A DNA stretch of 38,994 nucleotides from NCBI GenBank assembly GCA_018820005.1, contig JAHJOS010000659.1, positions 1-38,994 on the forward strand, read 5' to 3'. This document shows, in pieces, positions 17,753-25,188 of the stretch. The position numbers and the translations under genes were made by a program. The DNA is from Alphaproteobacteria bacterium (GTDB lineage Bacteria; Pseudomonadota; Alphaproteobacteria; Rhizobiales; Devosiaceae). Each line of letters starts with the position of its first letter. Position 1 is the first letter of the stretch. The notes under the pieces are model-generated. The model ran no database searches. It was not told the DNA's origin and saw only the letters and a program-made list of their open reading frames with translations.

Positions 17753-18502
17753 CTAATATGTGGCTCGACCACCGGACAGGTCGAAGGCTGCCCCCGTGGT
17801 GAAGGAATTTTCAGCGGATGCCATCCAAAGGATCATGCTCGCGATTTCGTCGACGCTGACAAAACGTCCACGCGGAATTTTCGACAGCATGAAGTCAATA
17901 AACTCCTGGCTGACCTGGTCGAGGATACGGGTCTTCGCCGTGGCGGGTGTGACACAGTTCACGGCGATGTCGTGGCCGGCCAATTCTTTTCCGAGCGACT
18001 TCGTCATGGCAATGACCGCTGCCTTCGACGCGGAATAGGCCGAGGCATTCGGGTTGCCCTCCTTACCAGCGATCGACGCGACGTTGACGATACGCCCATA
18101 ATTGCGCGCCATCATGCCGGGGGTGACGGCTTTGCAACACAGCAACGTGCCCTCAACATTGACCTTTTGCACTTGGCGCCACTTGTCCAAGGGGTATTCG
18201 ACAAGCGCACTTGTCGGCCCGGCAATTCCGGCACTGTTGACAAGGATATCAACTTTGCCGAACGCTTTTTCTGTCTGCCCCATCGCGGCCTCGACACTGT
18301 TTTCGTCGCTGACGTCAACCTGAACCAGCATCCGCTGTGCCTCGGGGATTGCCACAATCTTGGCCTCAAGTGCGCCAACATCCATGTCCCAGATAGCCAC
18401 GCGAGCACCGGACTTGGCCATGCGCTCGGCCACCGCCGCACCAATTCCGTTGGCGCCGCCAGTAACCACCGCGACCACGTCGGAATAATCGTAGCTGTTC
18501 AT
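17753..18502 (-). CDS. SDR-family sugar-acid dehydrogenase
   Basis: The 249-residue classical SDR has TGGANGIG near residue 14, NSAGIAG, and the triad Ser143, Tyr156, Lys160. It resembles FabG-like enzymes of sugar-acid operons. With two other SDRs in the module it could oxidise another carbon of the 2-keto-3-deoxy intermediate, act on a second sugar, or reduce the end product; sequence alone does not decide. Its ATG overlaps the FAH-gene stop (ATGA), and its stop lies ten bases before the dehydratase start. Confidence 0.82.
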   Translation of the reverse strand: MNSYDYSDVVAVVTGGANGIGAAVAERMAKSGARVAIWDMDVGALEAKIVAIPEAQRMLVQVDVSDENSVEAAMGQTEKAFGKVDILVNSAGIAGPTSALVEYPLDKWRQVQKVNVEGTLLCCKAVTPGMMARNYGRIVNVASIAGKEGNPNASAYSASKAAVIAMTKSLGKELAGHDIAVNCVTPATAKTRILDQVSQEFIDFMLSKIPRGRFVSVDEIASMILWMASAENSFTTGAAFDLSGGRATY

Positions 18503-19362
18503 TTGATCACCTCTTCAATCGGAACAACCACCTGATGCTGGGTGCCAAGCCCGCCAATACCCAGAGAAACCCTGTCGCCCGGGTTGAGAAATCTGGGCGG
18601 CTTCATGCCCGCACCGACTCCCGGCGGGGTTCCCGTGCAGATCAGATCGCCCGGCTCCAGCTGGCAGAACTCGCTCATGTAGGAGACGATGGTCTCCACG
18701 TCGAAAATCATCTTCGCGGTCGTGCCTCGTTGCATTCTGTCGCCATTGACGTCCAGCCACATATCGAGGGCCTGAACATCGTCCAGTTCATCTACCGTCA
18801 CCAGCCAGGGGCCTGTCGGGCAGAAGTTCGGGAAGCTCTTTCCCTTCACCCACTGTCCGCCACGCTCCATTTGCCATGCGCGCTCGGAGACATCGTTGAC
18901 CAGCACGAAGCCTGCGACATGATCCATGGCGGCCTCGCGGCCAATATTCAGGGTTGGCTTGCCGATGACGATGCCCAACTCGACCTCCCAATCGAGCTTG
19001 GTCATCTTTGGTGAAAACAGGATTGGATCCTCGGGGCCGCAAAAGGTCGCGGAGGACTTGTTGAACAGAATGGGCTCCAATGGCACCGGGAGGCCCGCCT
19101 CGGCGGCATGGTCGGAATAGTTCAGCCCGATGCACCAGATGTTGAGCGGCTGCGACATTGGTGGGGCAAGACGAAGGCCCTCGGTTGCCACGATCGGCAG
19201 CGCTGTGAGATCTGCCGCATGCAAAAGGCTGATCAGATCTGGGGACAATGTCTTCGGTCCAAAGTCCTCGACAAGAGAGGATACATCCCGCGCTTGTCCG
19301 TCACTGTCCATGACGCATGGAATTTTCTTTCCGAGGCGTTCGCCATAACGCAGGAGCTTCAC
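18499..19362 (-). CDS. FAH-family hydrolase, 2,4-diketo-3-deoxy-aldonate hydrolase-like
   Basis: The 287-residue fumarylacetoacetase-fold protein has metal ligands Glu126, Glu128 (DWEVELG) and Asp157 (VLVNDVSER), plus IGLNYSDHAAEAG with a catalytic-site His85. Also present are MERGGQWVKGKSFPNFCPTG and CTGTPPGVG. Relatives hydrolyse 2,4-diketo-3-deoxy-L-fuconate to pyruvate and lactate. With pentose or hexose substrates the second product would be glycolate or glycerate. The start is GTG 19362, overlapping the enolase-like stop as GTGA and giving the family's usual MKLLRYG opening. Confidence 0.87.
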   Translation of the reverse strand: MKLLRYGERLGKKIPCVMDSDGQARDVSSLVEDFGPKTLSPDLISLLHAADLTALPIVATEGLRLAPPMSQPLNIWCIGLNYSDHAAEAGLPVPLEPILFNKSSATFCGPEDPILFSPKMTKLDWEVELGIVIGKPTLNIGREAAMDHVAGFVLVNDVSERAWQMERGGQWVKGKSFPNFCPTGPWLVTVDELDDVQALDMWLDVNGDRMQRGTTAKMIFDVETIVSYMSEFCQLEPGDLICTGTPPGVGAGMKPPRFLNPGDRVSLGIGGLGTQHQVVVPIEEVIK

Positions 19363-20678
19363 TTGCTGTTTCCTTCTGATTGTCTTGCCCACCAGGTATT
19401 GGCCAAGGGCCTGCCAGCAACAAATGCTGCCCCCCCCAGCTCATCCCCGATCCGCAGGCATTCATTCCATTTCGCCATTCGTTCAGAGCGAGTGAACGAA
19501 CCGACCTTCAATTGTCCGGCATTCAGCCCAACGGCGAGATGGCAGATCGAGACATCTTCGGTCTCACCCGAGCGCGCCGAAACGATAGTCTGGTAATTGC
19601 GGGCCTTGGCGGCGGAAAGACAGGCCAGGGCTTCCGAAACCGTGCCGGCCTGATTGACCTTGATAAGTACGGCGTTGCAGGCGCCCGCCTTGACCGCTGC
19701 GGCCACGAGATCGGCATTGGTCACGAGATAATCGTCACCGATAATCTGGACCTTGCCGCCGAACTCCCGGGTGAATGCCGTCATGCCTTCGATATCATCC
19801 TCGGCGAGCGGATCCTCGATGGAGGCGATCGGGTAATCCTTGATCCAGCGCCCGAGCAGATCGATCATCTGATCGCGATCGAGGTCACGCTCTTCAAGCG
19901 CCAGGCGATAGCGCCCCTTGGTGCCAAACTCCGAGGCCGCGATATCGAGCGAAATGACCACGCGCTCGCCCGGTGTCTCGCCTGCAGCCTCGATGGCACG
20001 CACCAGTGTTTCAAGTGCCTGCTCATTGCTGTCAAAGACTGGCCACCATCCTCCTTCATCTGCGACCCCGACGGAATGCCCCTTGGCCTTCATGAGCGAA
20101 CCGGCCGCACGGTAGATTTCTGATGTGACCTCGAGCACTTCGTCGAAGCTGGCGGCACCGGGGACCATGACCATAAAGTCCTGCACATCGACCCGTCGGC
20201 CGGCATGGGCGCCGCCGCCGAAAATCTGGATCTCCGGAAGAGGTAGCGTTGGCGCCTCACCCGTCAGGTCGGCGACATGCCGCCATAGGGGGACGGCTTT
20301 TGCGGCTGCAGCCGCATGAAGAACGGCAAGTGACGTCGCAACCATGGCGTTCCCGCCCAGTTTCGATTTCAGTGGGGTTCCGTCCAGCGCGATCAGCGCC
20401 GCATCGACTGCGGCCTGATCGTTGGAATCCATGTCTTTGAGACGCGGCGCAATGAGGTCGTTGACGTTTGCGACCGCCCTTCTGACGTCCATTCCTTGCA
20501 GGCCAGTACCACCATCGCGGAGGTCGAGCGCCTCGCGCGTTCCACGCGAAGCACCGGCTGGCGCTATTGCCCGGCCGCTCACTCCGGATGCGGTCTTGAC
20601 CTCGACTTCAACCGTGGGATTGCCGCGACTGTCCCAAACTCTGCGAGCACGAAGCCCGGTTATTGCCGAAGCGTTCAT
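19359..20678 (-). CDS. enolase-superfamily protein: enolase paralogue with altered active site
   Basis: This 439-residue protein aligns with phosphopyruvate hydratase from end to end (VWDSRGNPTVEVEV, DEGGWWP, SIEDPLAEDD, SARSGETED). Metal ligands Asp245, Glu288 and Asp315 are kept, as are catalytic Glu208 and Lys340, and Ser44, His158, Arg369, Ser370 and Lys391. Two usually invariant positions differ. The His of SHRSGET is Ala368 (yeast His373), and the Glu of QEFM is Asp167 (yeast Glu168). The mobile loop reads AGASRG instead of SGASTG. Location in a sugar operon between a kinase and a diketo-acid hydrolase suggests a specialised dehydration or a glycerate-to-PEP salvage role rather than glycolysis. 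Confidence 0.9.
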   Translation of the reverse strand: MNASAITGLRARRVWDSRGNPTVEVEVKTASGVSGRAIAPAGASRGTREALDLRDGGTGLQGMDVRRAVANVNDLIAPRLKDMDSNDQAAVDAALIALDGTPLKSKLGGNAMVATSLAVLHAAAAAKAVPLWRHVADLTGEAPTLPLPEIQIFGGGAHAGRRVDVQDFMVMVPGAASFDEVLEVTSEIYRAAGSLMKAKGHSVGVADEGGWWPVFDSNEQALETLVRAIEAAGETPGERVVISLDIAASEFGTKGRYRLALEERDLDRDQMIDLLGRWIKDYPIASIEDPLAEDDIEGMTAFTREFGGKVQIIGDDYLVTNADLVAAAVKAGACNAVLIKVNQAGTVSEALACLSAAKARNYQTIVSARSGETEDVSICHLAVGLNAGQLKVGSFTRSERMAKWNECLRIGDELGGAAFVAGRPLANTWWARQSEGNSK

Positions 20679-20688
20679 TCTCTGGTCC

Positions 20689-21678
20689 TCATTGCATTCT
20701 GTTCAATAATTCGGAGAGCGTCGCCGGCGGCTGCCCAATCAAGGGAACGGCTTGCGCACGCACGTCTGCCTGCTCCGAAAGGGCAAGATATTCTACCGGC
20801 GATTTTCCATCGACCCGCGCCAGCATCAGCGCGGGTAGCAGGACTGCAAGCCTTTCCTCAAAAGCGCCTGCGGATTCCCAGCGTATCCAACCCTTGTAGG
20901 CGCGCCACATATCCAATACGGCCTGTCGGAGAGGACCTCGGATCTCGGGAACATGGCAGGACTTCAAAAGCAGATGGTTCATACAGAAGGCGACGTCGAA
21001 GACCGGATCACCCATTGTGGCGCATTCGGCATCCAGAATGATCGGCTGTTGGTTTCGCCAAAGGATATTCTTGGGACTGACGTCACCATGAACCAGCGCA
21101 ATCCCGGAAGACTTCTGCTGGTCCGCCAGCGCGATCAGATTTTTGGCGAGGCTTGGATATTGCTCAGCTGTGAACCGCAGATAAGGCTCCAGACGCAAAG
21201 CATCGAAATCCTCGGCATTGGCAAAGGGTGAACGATCGAAGGCCGGCGCAGTTGAAGCTGCATGAATGCGACCGAGCGTATCAGCCACAGAGACCGCGTC
21301 GCCTGCGACAGGCTCGCCCTGCAAAAGGGCGGACTTCCACAAATAGACGTCGGCGCCATCTATGAATTCCATGGCAAAGCCATTTTCGGCGTCGGACCAA
21401 CCATAGAGCGCCGGGACTGCTCCTGGCACGACAGTCCCGGCAAACTCCAGCCAGGCGTATTCAGCACGTCCCCGATGGAGGGGCGCAAACCAGTCAGCCT
21501 GGACCTTGAGCTTCGCCAACGCGAATTTTGCGCAAATCGTGCGGTTGCCGAATGTCACCGCTGCAATGTCGGATGCCACCCCACCGGTCAGGCGACGCAC
21601 CGCCACGACTTCTGACGGGGTAATCAGGCCAAGATCAAGTAGCAGCGCCTGACAATGACGTTCGAATTCAGAGACCAC
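20689..21678 (-). CDS. APH/choline-kinase-like small-molecule phosphotransferase
   Basis: The 329-residue kinase has the aminoglycoside-phosphotransferase fold. Its Brenner motif is VHGDVSPKNIL (His197, Asp199, Asn204), and the metal-binding ILDAECATMGDPVFDVA has Asp216. An N-terminal lobe contains a likely ATP-binding Lys in ICAKF. The family phosphorylates hydroxyls of varied small molecules (choline, methylthioribose, homoserine, drugs). As first gene of a LacI-controlled sugar operon beside an enolase paralogue, a catabolic role is more likely than drug resistance. GTG 21678 is chosen because GGAG lies six bases upstream; TTG 21690 is an alternative. Confidence 0.82.
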   Translation of the reverse strand: MVSEFERHCQALLLDLGLITPSEVVAVRRLTGGVASDIAAVTFGNRTICAKFALAKLKVQADWFAPLHRGRAEYAWLEFAGTVVPGAVPALYGWSDAENGFAMEFIDGADVYLWKSALLQGEPVAGDAVSVADTLGRIHAASTAPAFDRSPFANAEDFDALRLEPYLRFTAEQYPSLAKNLIALADQQKSSGIALVHGDVSPKNILWRNQQPIILDAECATMGDPVFDVAFCMNHLLLKSCHVPEIRGPLRQAVLDMWRAYKGWIRWESAGAFEERLAVLLPALMLARVDGKSPVEYLALSEQADVRAQAVPLIGQPPATLSELLNRMQ

Positions 21679-21690
21679 ACCAAACTCCAA

Positions 21691-21723
21691 AGATGTTCAC
21701 GTGAACTGTGCACGTGAACATCT
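21691..21723. promoter_or_regulatory. LacI-type operator, long inverted repeat
   Basis: AGATGTTCACGTG (21691-21703) and CACGTGAACATCT (21711-21723) are perfect 13-bp arms around AACTGTG. The left half contains the 12-bp palindrome GTTCACGTGAAC (21695-21706). Centre-symmetric sites of this sort with a central CG are typical of LacI-family regulators, and lacI is divergent 78 bp away. The site lies just upstream of the kinase gene, so binding should block the leftward operon. Confidence 0.8.
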
Positions 21724-21736
21724 ATCGACTTCATCG

Positions 21737-21748
21737 TTGACATGTCAA
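21737..21748. promoter_or_regulatory. back-to-back -35 hexamers for divergent transcription
   Basis: The perfect palindrome TTGACATGTCAA gives a consensus TTGACA in both directions. Rightward, AAGAAT lies 17 bases on (21760-21765) as a possible -10 for lacI. Leftward, the expected -10 falls in the weak GATAGAT stretch at the edge of the operator. The overlap of promoter and operator fits repression. Confidence 0.5.
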
Positions 21749-21800
21749 TCCGTACGGCGAAGAATCTACGACACGATTTTACGAACCGAGAGAACCCCCA

Positions 21801-22787
21801 GTGCGCGCCACGATCAAGTCCATCGCAAGAGACCTGAACATTTCCCACATGACGGTCTCGCGCGCCTTGAATGGCAGTCCCAATGTCAGTGAAGAAACGC
21901 GAAAGCTCATTGTAGCTCGCGCCCGCGAGCTGGGGTACGTGAAAAGTTCGGCCGCTAATACGATGCGCGGAGATCGGACAGCCATTGTCGGGTTGCTGCT
22001 GCCCAATATCATCAACGAATTCTATGCGCAGTTCGCCAATACGCTCGCCCTGCTTTGTGCCGAGCATGGGCTCGACGTCGTGATTCATCTGACCAGTGAT
22101 GACAGTGAAAAAGAGCACCAGGCACTCCTGAGACTTCAGGGCTTGCAGGCGGCGGCCGTGATCATGGTACCCACATCCCAGGCCGGTCTGGGCGATTTTC
22201 CCATTCCGCAGTCGATGATGATCATTGATCTAATCCGCACCAGCGAACACCCACAACCAAGCGACCAACTATTGTTGGATGATGGCCCATCCATTGAGGC
22301 GGCGGTCGATCATCTGGTCGCCACCGGCCGGAACAATATCGGCTTTATCGGCGCAGACGCTTCTTTGTCATCCGGACGCGGCCGCTTTGCCGCATTCCGG
22401 TCAGCACTGCAGCGCAACGGCATGGACGTCGATAGGCGGTTGGTGCGCACCGGACAGCCGAGTTTCAACATGGGCCATGACAATGCCGTGTCCCTGTTGG
22501 ACGGCGCAGTCCCGCCTGGGGCGCTTGTTTGTGGCGGCTTCGAAATCTCAAATGGAGCACTTGAAGCCTGCCTCGAGCGTGGCATGCAATTTCCCGAAGG
22601 AATGGCGTTTGTAGGCTACGGTGATCCACCCGCCTATAAATGGATCGCCGGCGGCATCACGACCATCAGCCTTTCGACCGATGATATAGCGCAGCGCGCC
22701 GTCGCCATGATCCTGGATTCGGCTGATGAGCGACCTCACTCAACCGGTCGCTCCCCCACAGCGTTGATCGTGCGAAAGTCGGCATGA
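21801..22787 (+). CDS. LacI-family transcriptional regulator
   Basis: The 328-residue protein has the N-terminal LacI helix-turn-helix (IKSIARDLNISHMTVSRALN) followed by the hinge (LGYVKSSAANTMR). A periplasmic-binding-like effector domain follows (GLLLPNIINEFYAQFANTLA; GFIGADASLSSGRGRFAAF; FVGYGD). The start is GTG 21801. It is divergent from the sugar operon and presumably represses it until its sugar or a sugar-acid intermediate binds. Confidence 0.93.
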   Translation: MRATIKSIARDLNISHMTVSRALNGSPNVSEETRKLIVARARELGYVKSSAANTMRGDRTAIVGLLLPNIINEFYAQFANTLALLCAEHGLDVVIHLTSDDSEKEHQALLRLQGLQAAAVIMVPTSQAGLGDFPIPQSMMIIDLIRTSEHPQPSDQLLLDDGPSIEAAVDHLVATGRNNIGFIGADASLSSGRGRFAAFRSALQRNGMDVDRRLVRTGQPSFNMGHDNAVSLLDGAVPPGALVCGGFEISNGALEACLERGMQFPEGMAFVGYGDPPAYKWIAGGITTISLSTDDIAQRAVAMILDSADERPHSTGRSPTALIVRKSA

Positions 22788-22793
22788 GCGGGC

Positions 22794-22835
22794 CTAACTG
22801 CCCTGAGCCCTTCCCTTTGCGCCCAGGGCAGTTAG
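22794..22835 (+). terminator. stem-loop after lacI
   Basis: CTAACTGCCCTG (22794-22805) and CAGGGCAGTTAG (22824-22835) form a perfect 12-bp stem with an 18-base loop, seven bases after the lacI stop. No T-run follows on either strand, so it may be a 3'-end-stabilising or factor-assisted terminator. Confidence 0.55.
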
Positions 22836-23497
22836 CGCCTCAGGCTGTGGCGTGATGTCGTTTGCGAATCCAACGGATTCATCGGGAACAGGCAGAGAGC
22901 TCTTTGCAGCGGCCTGCTCGAGGACCCCACAGGGCATCACGGCCCCTCAACCTTCAGTCACTGTCACGCAACGGCTGCTCCACGACGAGGCCTCATGAAT
23001 AGCTCGAACCTGAGTATTACCGGCTGGATTGCGCAACTTTTGCTGATGCGACGCGTTAAGGACCCGACCTTCGGAATCTTTGAGCCATGGTTGAGCGCTC
23101 AGGGCCCGAGATGTTCGAAATGCTTCGAGCATGAACGAGGAGCGAGAGCAAGGTGCGCTTCAACAGTGCCATCAAAGAGATCATAAGCAGTTCCTGCCGA
23201 TCAACTGCGTCATGTCAATTGCAGCTAATCTGAATCTTCCCGATCAGATTTTCACGTTACCTGCCAAACGGGCTCGAAGCGGCCACGTTCGCACGGTGAA
23301 CTGCCAAACGACACCTACACCGCAACCACGCAAGCCGGCTGGTCAGACACCGATGAAATCAACCGCGCCTCTGACAAGACCGGTTTGTGAACAACAATTC
23401 CATCAGGCCCGATGGCGCAAACTGAAGGCTGCCCTCCGCAGCTCGATTTCCAACATGCTGAACGTGCTCCCATTGCCTCCTATAGAACCGTGACGGC
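22836..23497. other. 660-bp stretch with no recognised gene
   Basis: Between lacI and the convergent SDR gene I see no coding sequence with family motifs. Short open frames on both strands lack convincing starts. A 47-codon minus-strand frame near 22836-22980 and a plus-strand stretch around 23300-23390 could be remnants of lost genes, but neither is identifiable. No tRNA or repeat array was seen. Confidence 0.5.
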
Positions 23498-24253
23498 TCA
23501 GACATTGACCTTGCCGCCATCCACGTTCAGCGTTTGTCCAGTTACGAAGTCACTGTCAGACGTAATCAGATACATCAGCGAACCCAGCAGGTCCTCCGGC
23601 ACCATTTCCCGCTTGATCGAGCGCGACTGGACAGTTGGCGCCCGCGCCGGATCGAAACCCGTGTTGCCTTGGAGCGCTTCGCTTTCGGTCAGCCCCGGCG
23701 CGATGGCGTTGACCTGGATGTTCTTGTCGCCCAGCTCGCGACCATGGCAGCGCGTGAGCGCAATGACTGCGCCTTTTGATGCCGTGTAATGGGACAGACC
23801 GGGAGGCCCGTAATAGAACGTGCCGGACGCGATGTTGACGATCTTTCCGCCTCCGGCGCGCAACATCGCCGGCACCACCGCCTTTGTGGCCTGATGCACG
23901 CCTCTTGCGTTGACCGTCATGACCTTGTCGAATTCATCATTGTCGATCTGCATGAATGGCTTGGGCTCAAGCGCGGCAAAAATCGATGCGTTGTTGACAA
24001 GAATGTTCAGGCTGCCGAATTGCTTTTCAGTTGCCTCAACCATGGCAGCAAGATCGGCGTCCGACGTGATGTTGACGCTCAGACCGATCGCCGAGCCGCC
24101 GTCCCTTTTTATTGCGGCGACTGTTGCATCCGTATCCAAGACATCGGTCACCACGACATTGGCGCCCTCCTGCGCCATGCGTTTCGCCATCACGGCCCCA
24201 ATTCCGCGGGCTGCGCCTGTTATGATTGCGGTTTTGCCTTCAAGACGGGCCAT
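23498..24253 (-). CDS. SDR-family alcohol dehydrogenase
   Basis: The 251-residue SDR has TGAARGIG at the cofactor site, VNNASIFAALEPKPF and the triad Ser143, Tyr156, Lys160, ending DFVTGQTLNVDGG. It resembles SDRs that oxidise secondary alcohols such as 1-phenylethanol. Beside a LigF-like glutathione transferase it might oxidise the alpha-hydroxyl of an aryl ether before thiolysis. It is much shorter than Sphingobium LigD, so this is only a suggestion. A strong AAGGAGG site precedes ATG 24253. Confidence 0.85.
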   Translation of the reverse strand: MARLEGKTAIITGAARGIGAVMAKRMAQEGANVVVTDVLDTDATVAAIKRDGGSAIGLSVNITSDADLAAMVEATEKQFGSLNILVNNASIFAALEPKPFMQIDNDEFDKVMTVNARGVHQATKAVVPAMLRAGGGKIVNIASGTFYYGPPGLSHYTASKGAVIALTRCHGRELGDKNIQVNAIAPGLTESEALQGNTGFDPARAPTVQSRSIKREMVPEDLLGSLMYLITSDSDFVTGQTLNVDGGKVNV

Positions 24254-24267
24254 TGCTGCCTCCTTGT

Positions 24268-25086
24268 TCAGGTTTCGATTTCCAGAATTCTCGCGACTTC
24301 AGGCCAGCTCGTAGCCCCGTTTTCGAGCAGATCATTGGTCAGGTCTTCAGGCACCCAATCGATCAGGCATTTCCTGAAATTTTGCAGCGCCTCGATCCTG
24401 GCAAACCATTGCTCAACATTGGGCAGCCGACCGTTTTCCCACATGCCGCGCATCGACATCATGGCAAGCCGATTGACGTAGGGGGTCATGGCGATATCGG
24501 CGATGGAGAATTTATTGCCTACCAGCCAGTCATCGCCGCCACTCAGCGCGTCTTCCATCTTCTGCAGATAGCGATCATAGAGCTTCACCTTCTCTGCAGC
24601 ACCGGGAGCCGCGAATCCGTAGCGGGTAAAGCTGTCCTTCTGGCTCTTCCAGTTCGATGTGACGGAGAATGGAGGGGTTGATGCCAGGAAGTCCTTCACC
24701 CCTTGCTCGCCAAGGTTCTTCAACACGGTGTGCCGGTGCGAGCAGACAAAGGTCACTGCGCCGCAGGCTGGATGCAGGTCTTCGTCTACCGCCTTGGTCC
24801 AGTATCTGGCCTGTGCGCGCTCCCACGGGTCAGTCGGATGAACGCTGGTTTCCGGCGCGATATGGTCGAGATATTCGATGATCACCGTGCTGTCGAGGAT
24901 GACCGTTTGGTCATGCACGAGGGTCGGGACCACGCCTTTGGGATTGAGGGCCAGATAGTCCGGGGTGAACTGCTCTCCCTTGAGGATGTCGATATAGACG
25001 CCATCCCAATCGAGCCCTTTTTCAGCCATGGCGAAGCGCACCTTGGCGGCACAAACAGAAGATCCGTGATGATAGAGGGTGAACAT
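24268..25086 (-). CDS. glutathione S-transferase, beta-etherase (LigF)-like
   Basis: The 272-residue GST has a thioredoxin-like N-terminal domain, with SSVC at residues 9-12 as candidate thiol-activating residues. Pro54 in VVPTL is the cis-proline, and the glutathione contact is DSTVIIEYL (Asp65, Ser66). The helical C-terminal domain contains FSIADIAM, the usual N-capping box. LNPKGVVPTLVHD, DSTVIIEYL, WTKAVDE and overall length recall LigF-type beta-etherases that break aryl-ether bonds with glutathione. A maleylacetoacetate isomerase or dehalogenase-like activity is possible. It lies 14 bases before the SDR; a small CCGAAC/GTTCGG hairpin (25109-25125) separates it from the ALDH gene. Confidence 0.82.
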   Translation of the reverse strand: MFTLYHHGSSVCAAKVRFAMAEKGLDWDGVYIDILKGEQFTPDYLALNPKGVVPTLVHDQTVILDSTVIIEYLDHIAPETSVHPTDPWERAQARYWTKAVDEDLHPACGAVTFVCSHRHTVLKNLGEQGVKDFLASTPPFSVTSNWKSQKDSFTRYGFAAPGAAEKVKLYDRYLQKMEDALSGGDDWLVGNKFSIADIAMTPYVNRLAMMSMRGMWENGRLPNVEQWFARIEALQNFRKCLIDWVPEDLTNDLLENGATSWPEVARILEIET

Positions 25087-25188
25087 TCTCGTTTCCTTGG
25101 TTTACGGCCCGAACATTGAGTTCGGCAAATACAGAGCGATCTGGCGAAACAGGAGCAGCAGGGTGATCGCTGCATTTGCTCGCTGCTC

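Noticed and set aside
20689-21678. Antibiotic-resistance aminoglycoside phosphotransferase
   Set aside because: Only the general kinase fold supports this. Position as first gene of a LacI-controlled sugar operon argues for a metabolic substrate.
22836-22980. Minus-strand 47-codon frame beginning MPCGVLEQ after a GAGGGG site
   Set aside because: The start is plausible but the product is low-complexity and unrecognised, and it ends in the lacI stem-loop. Too weak to call a gene.
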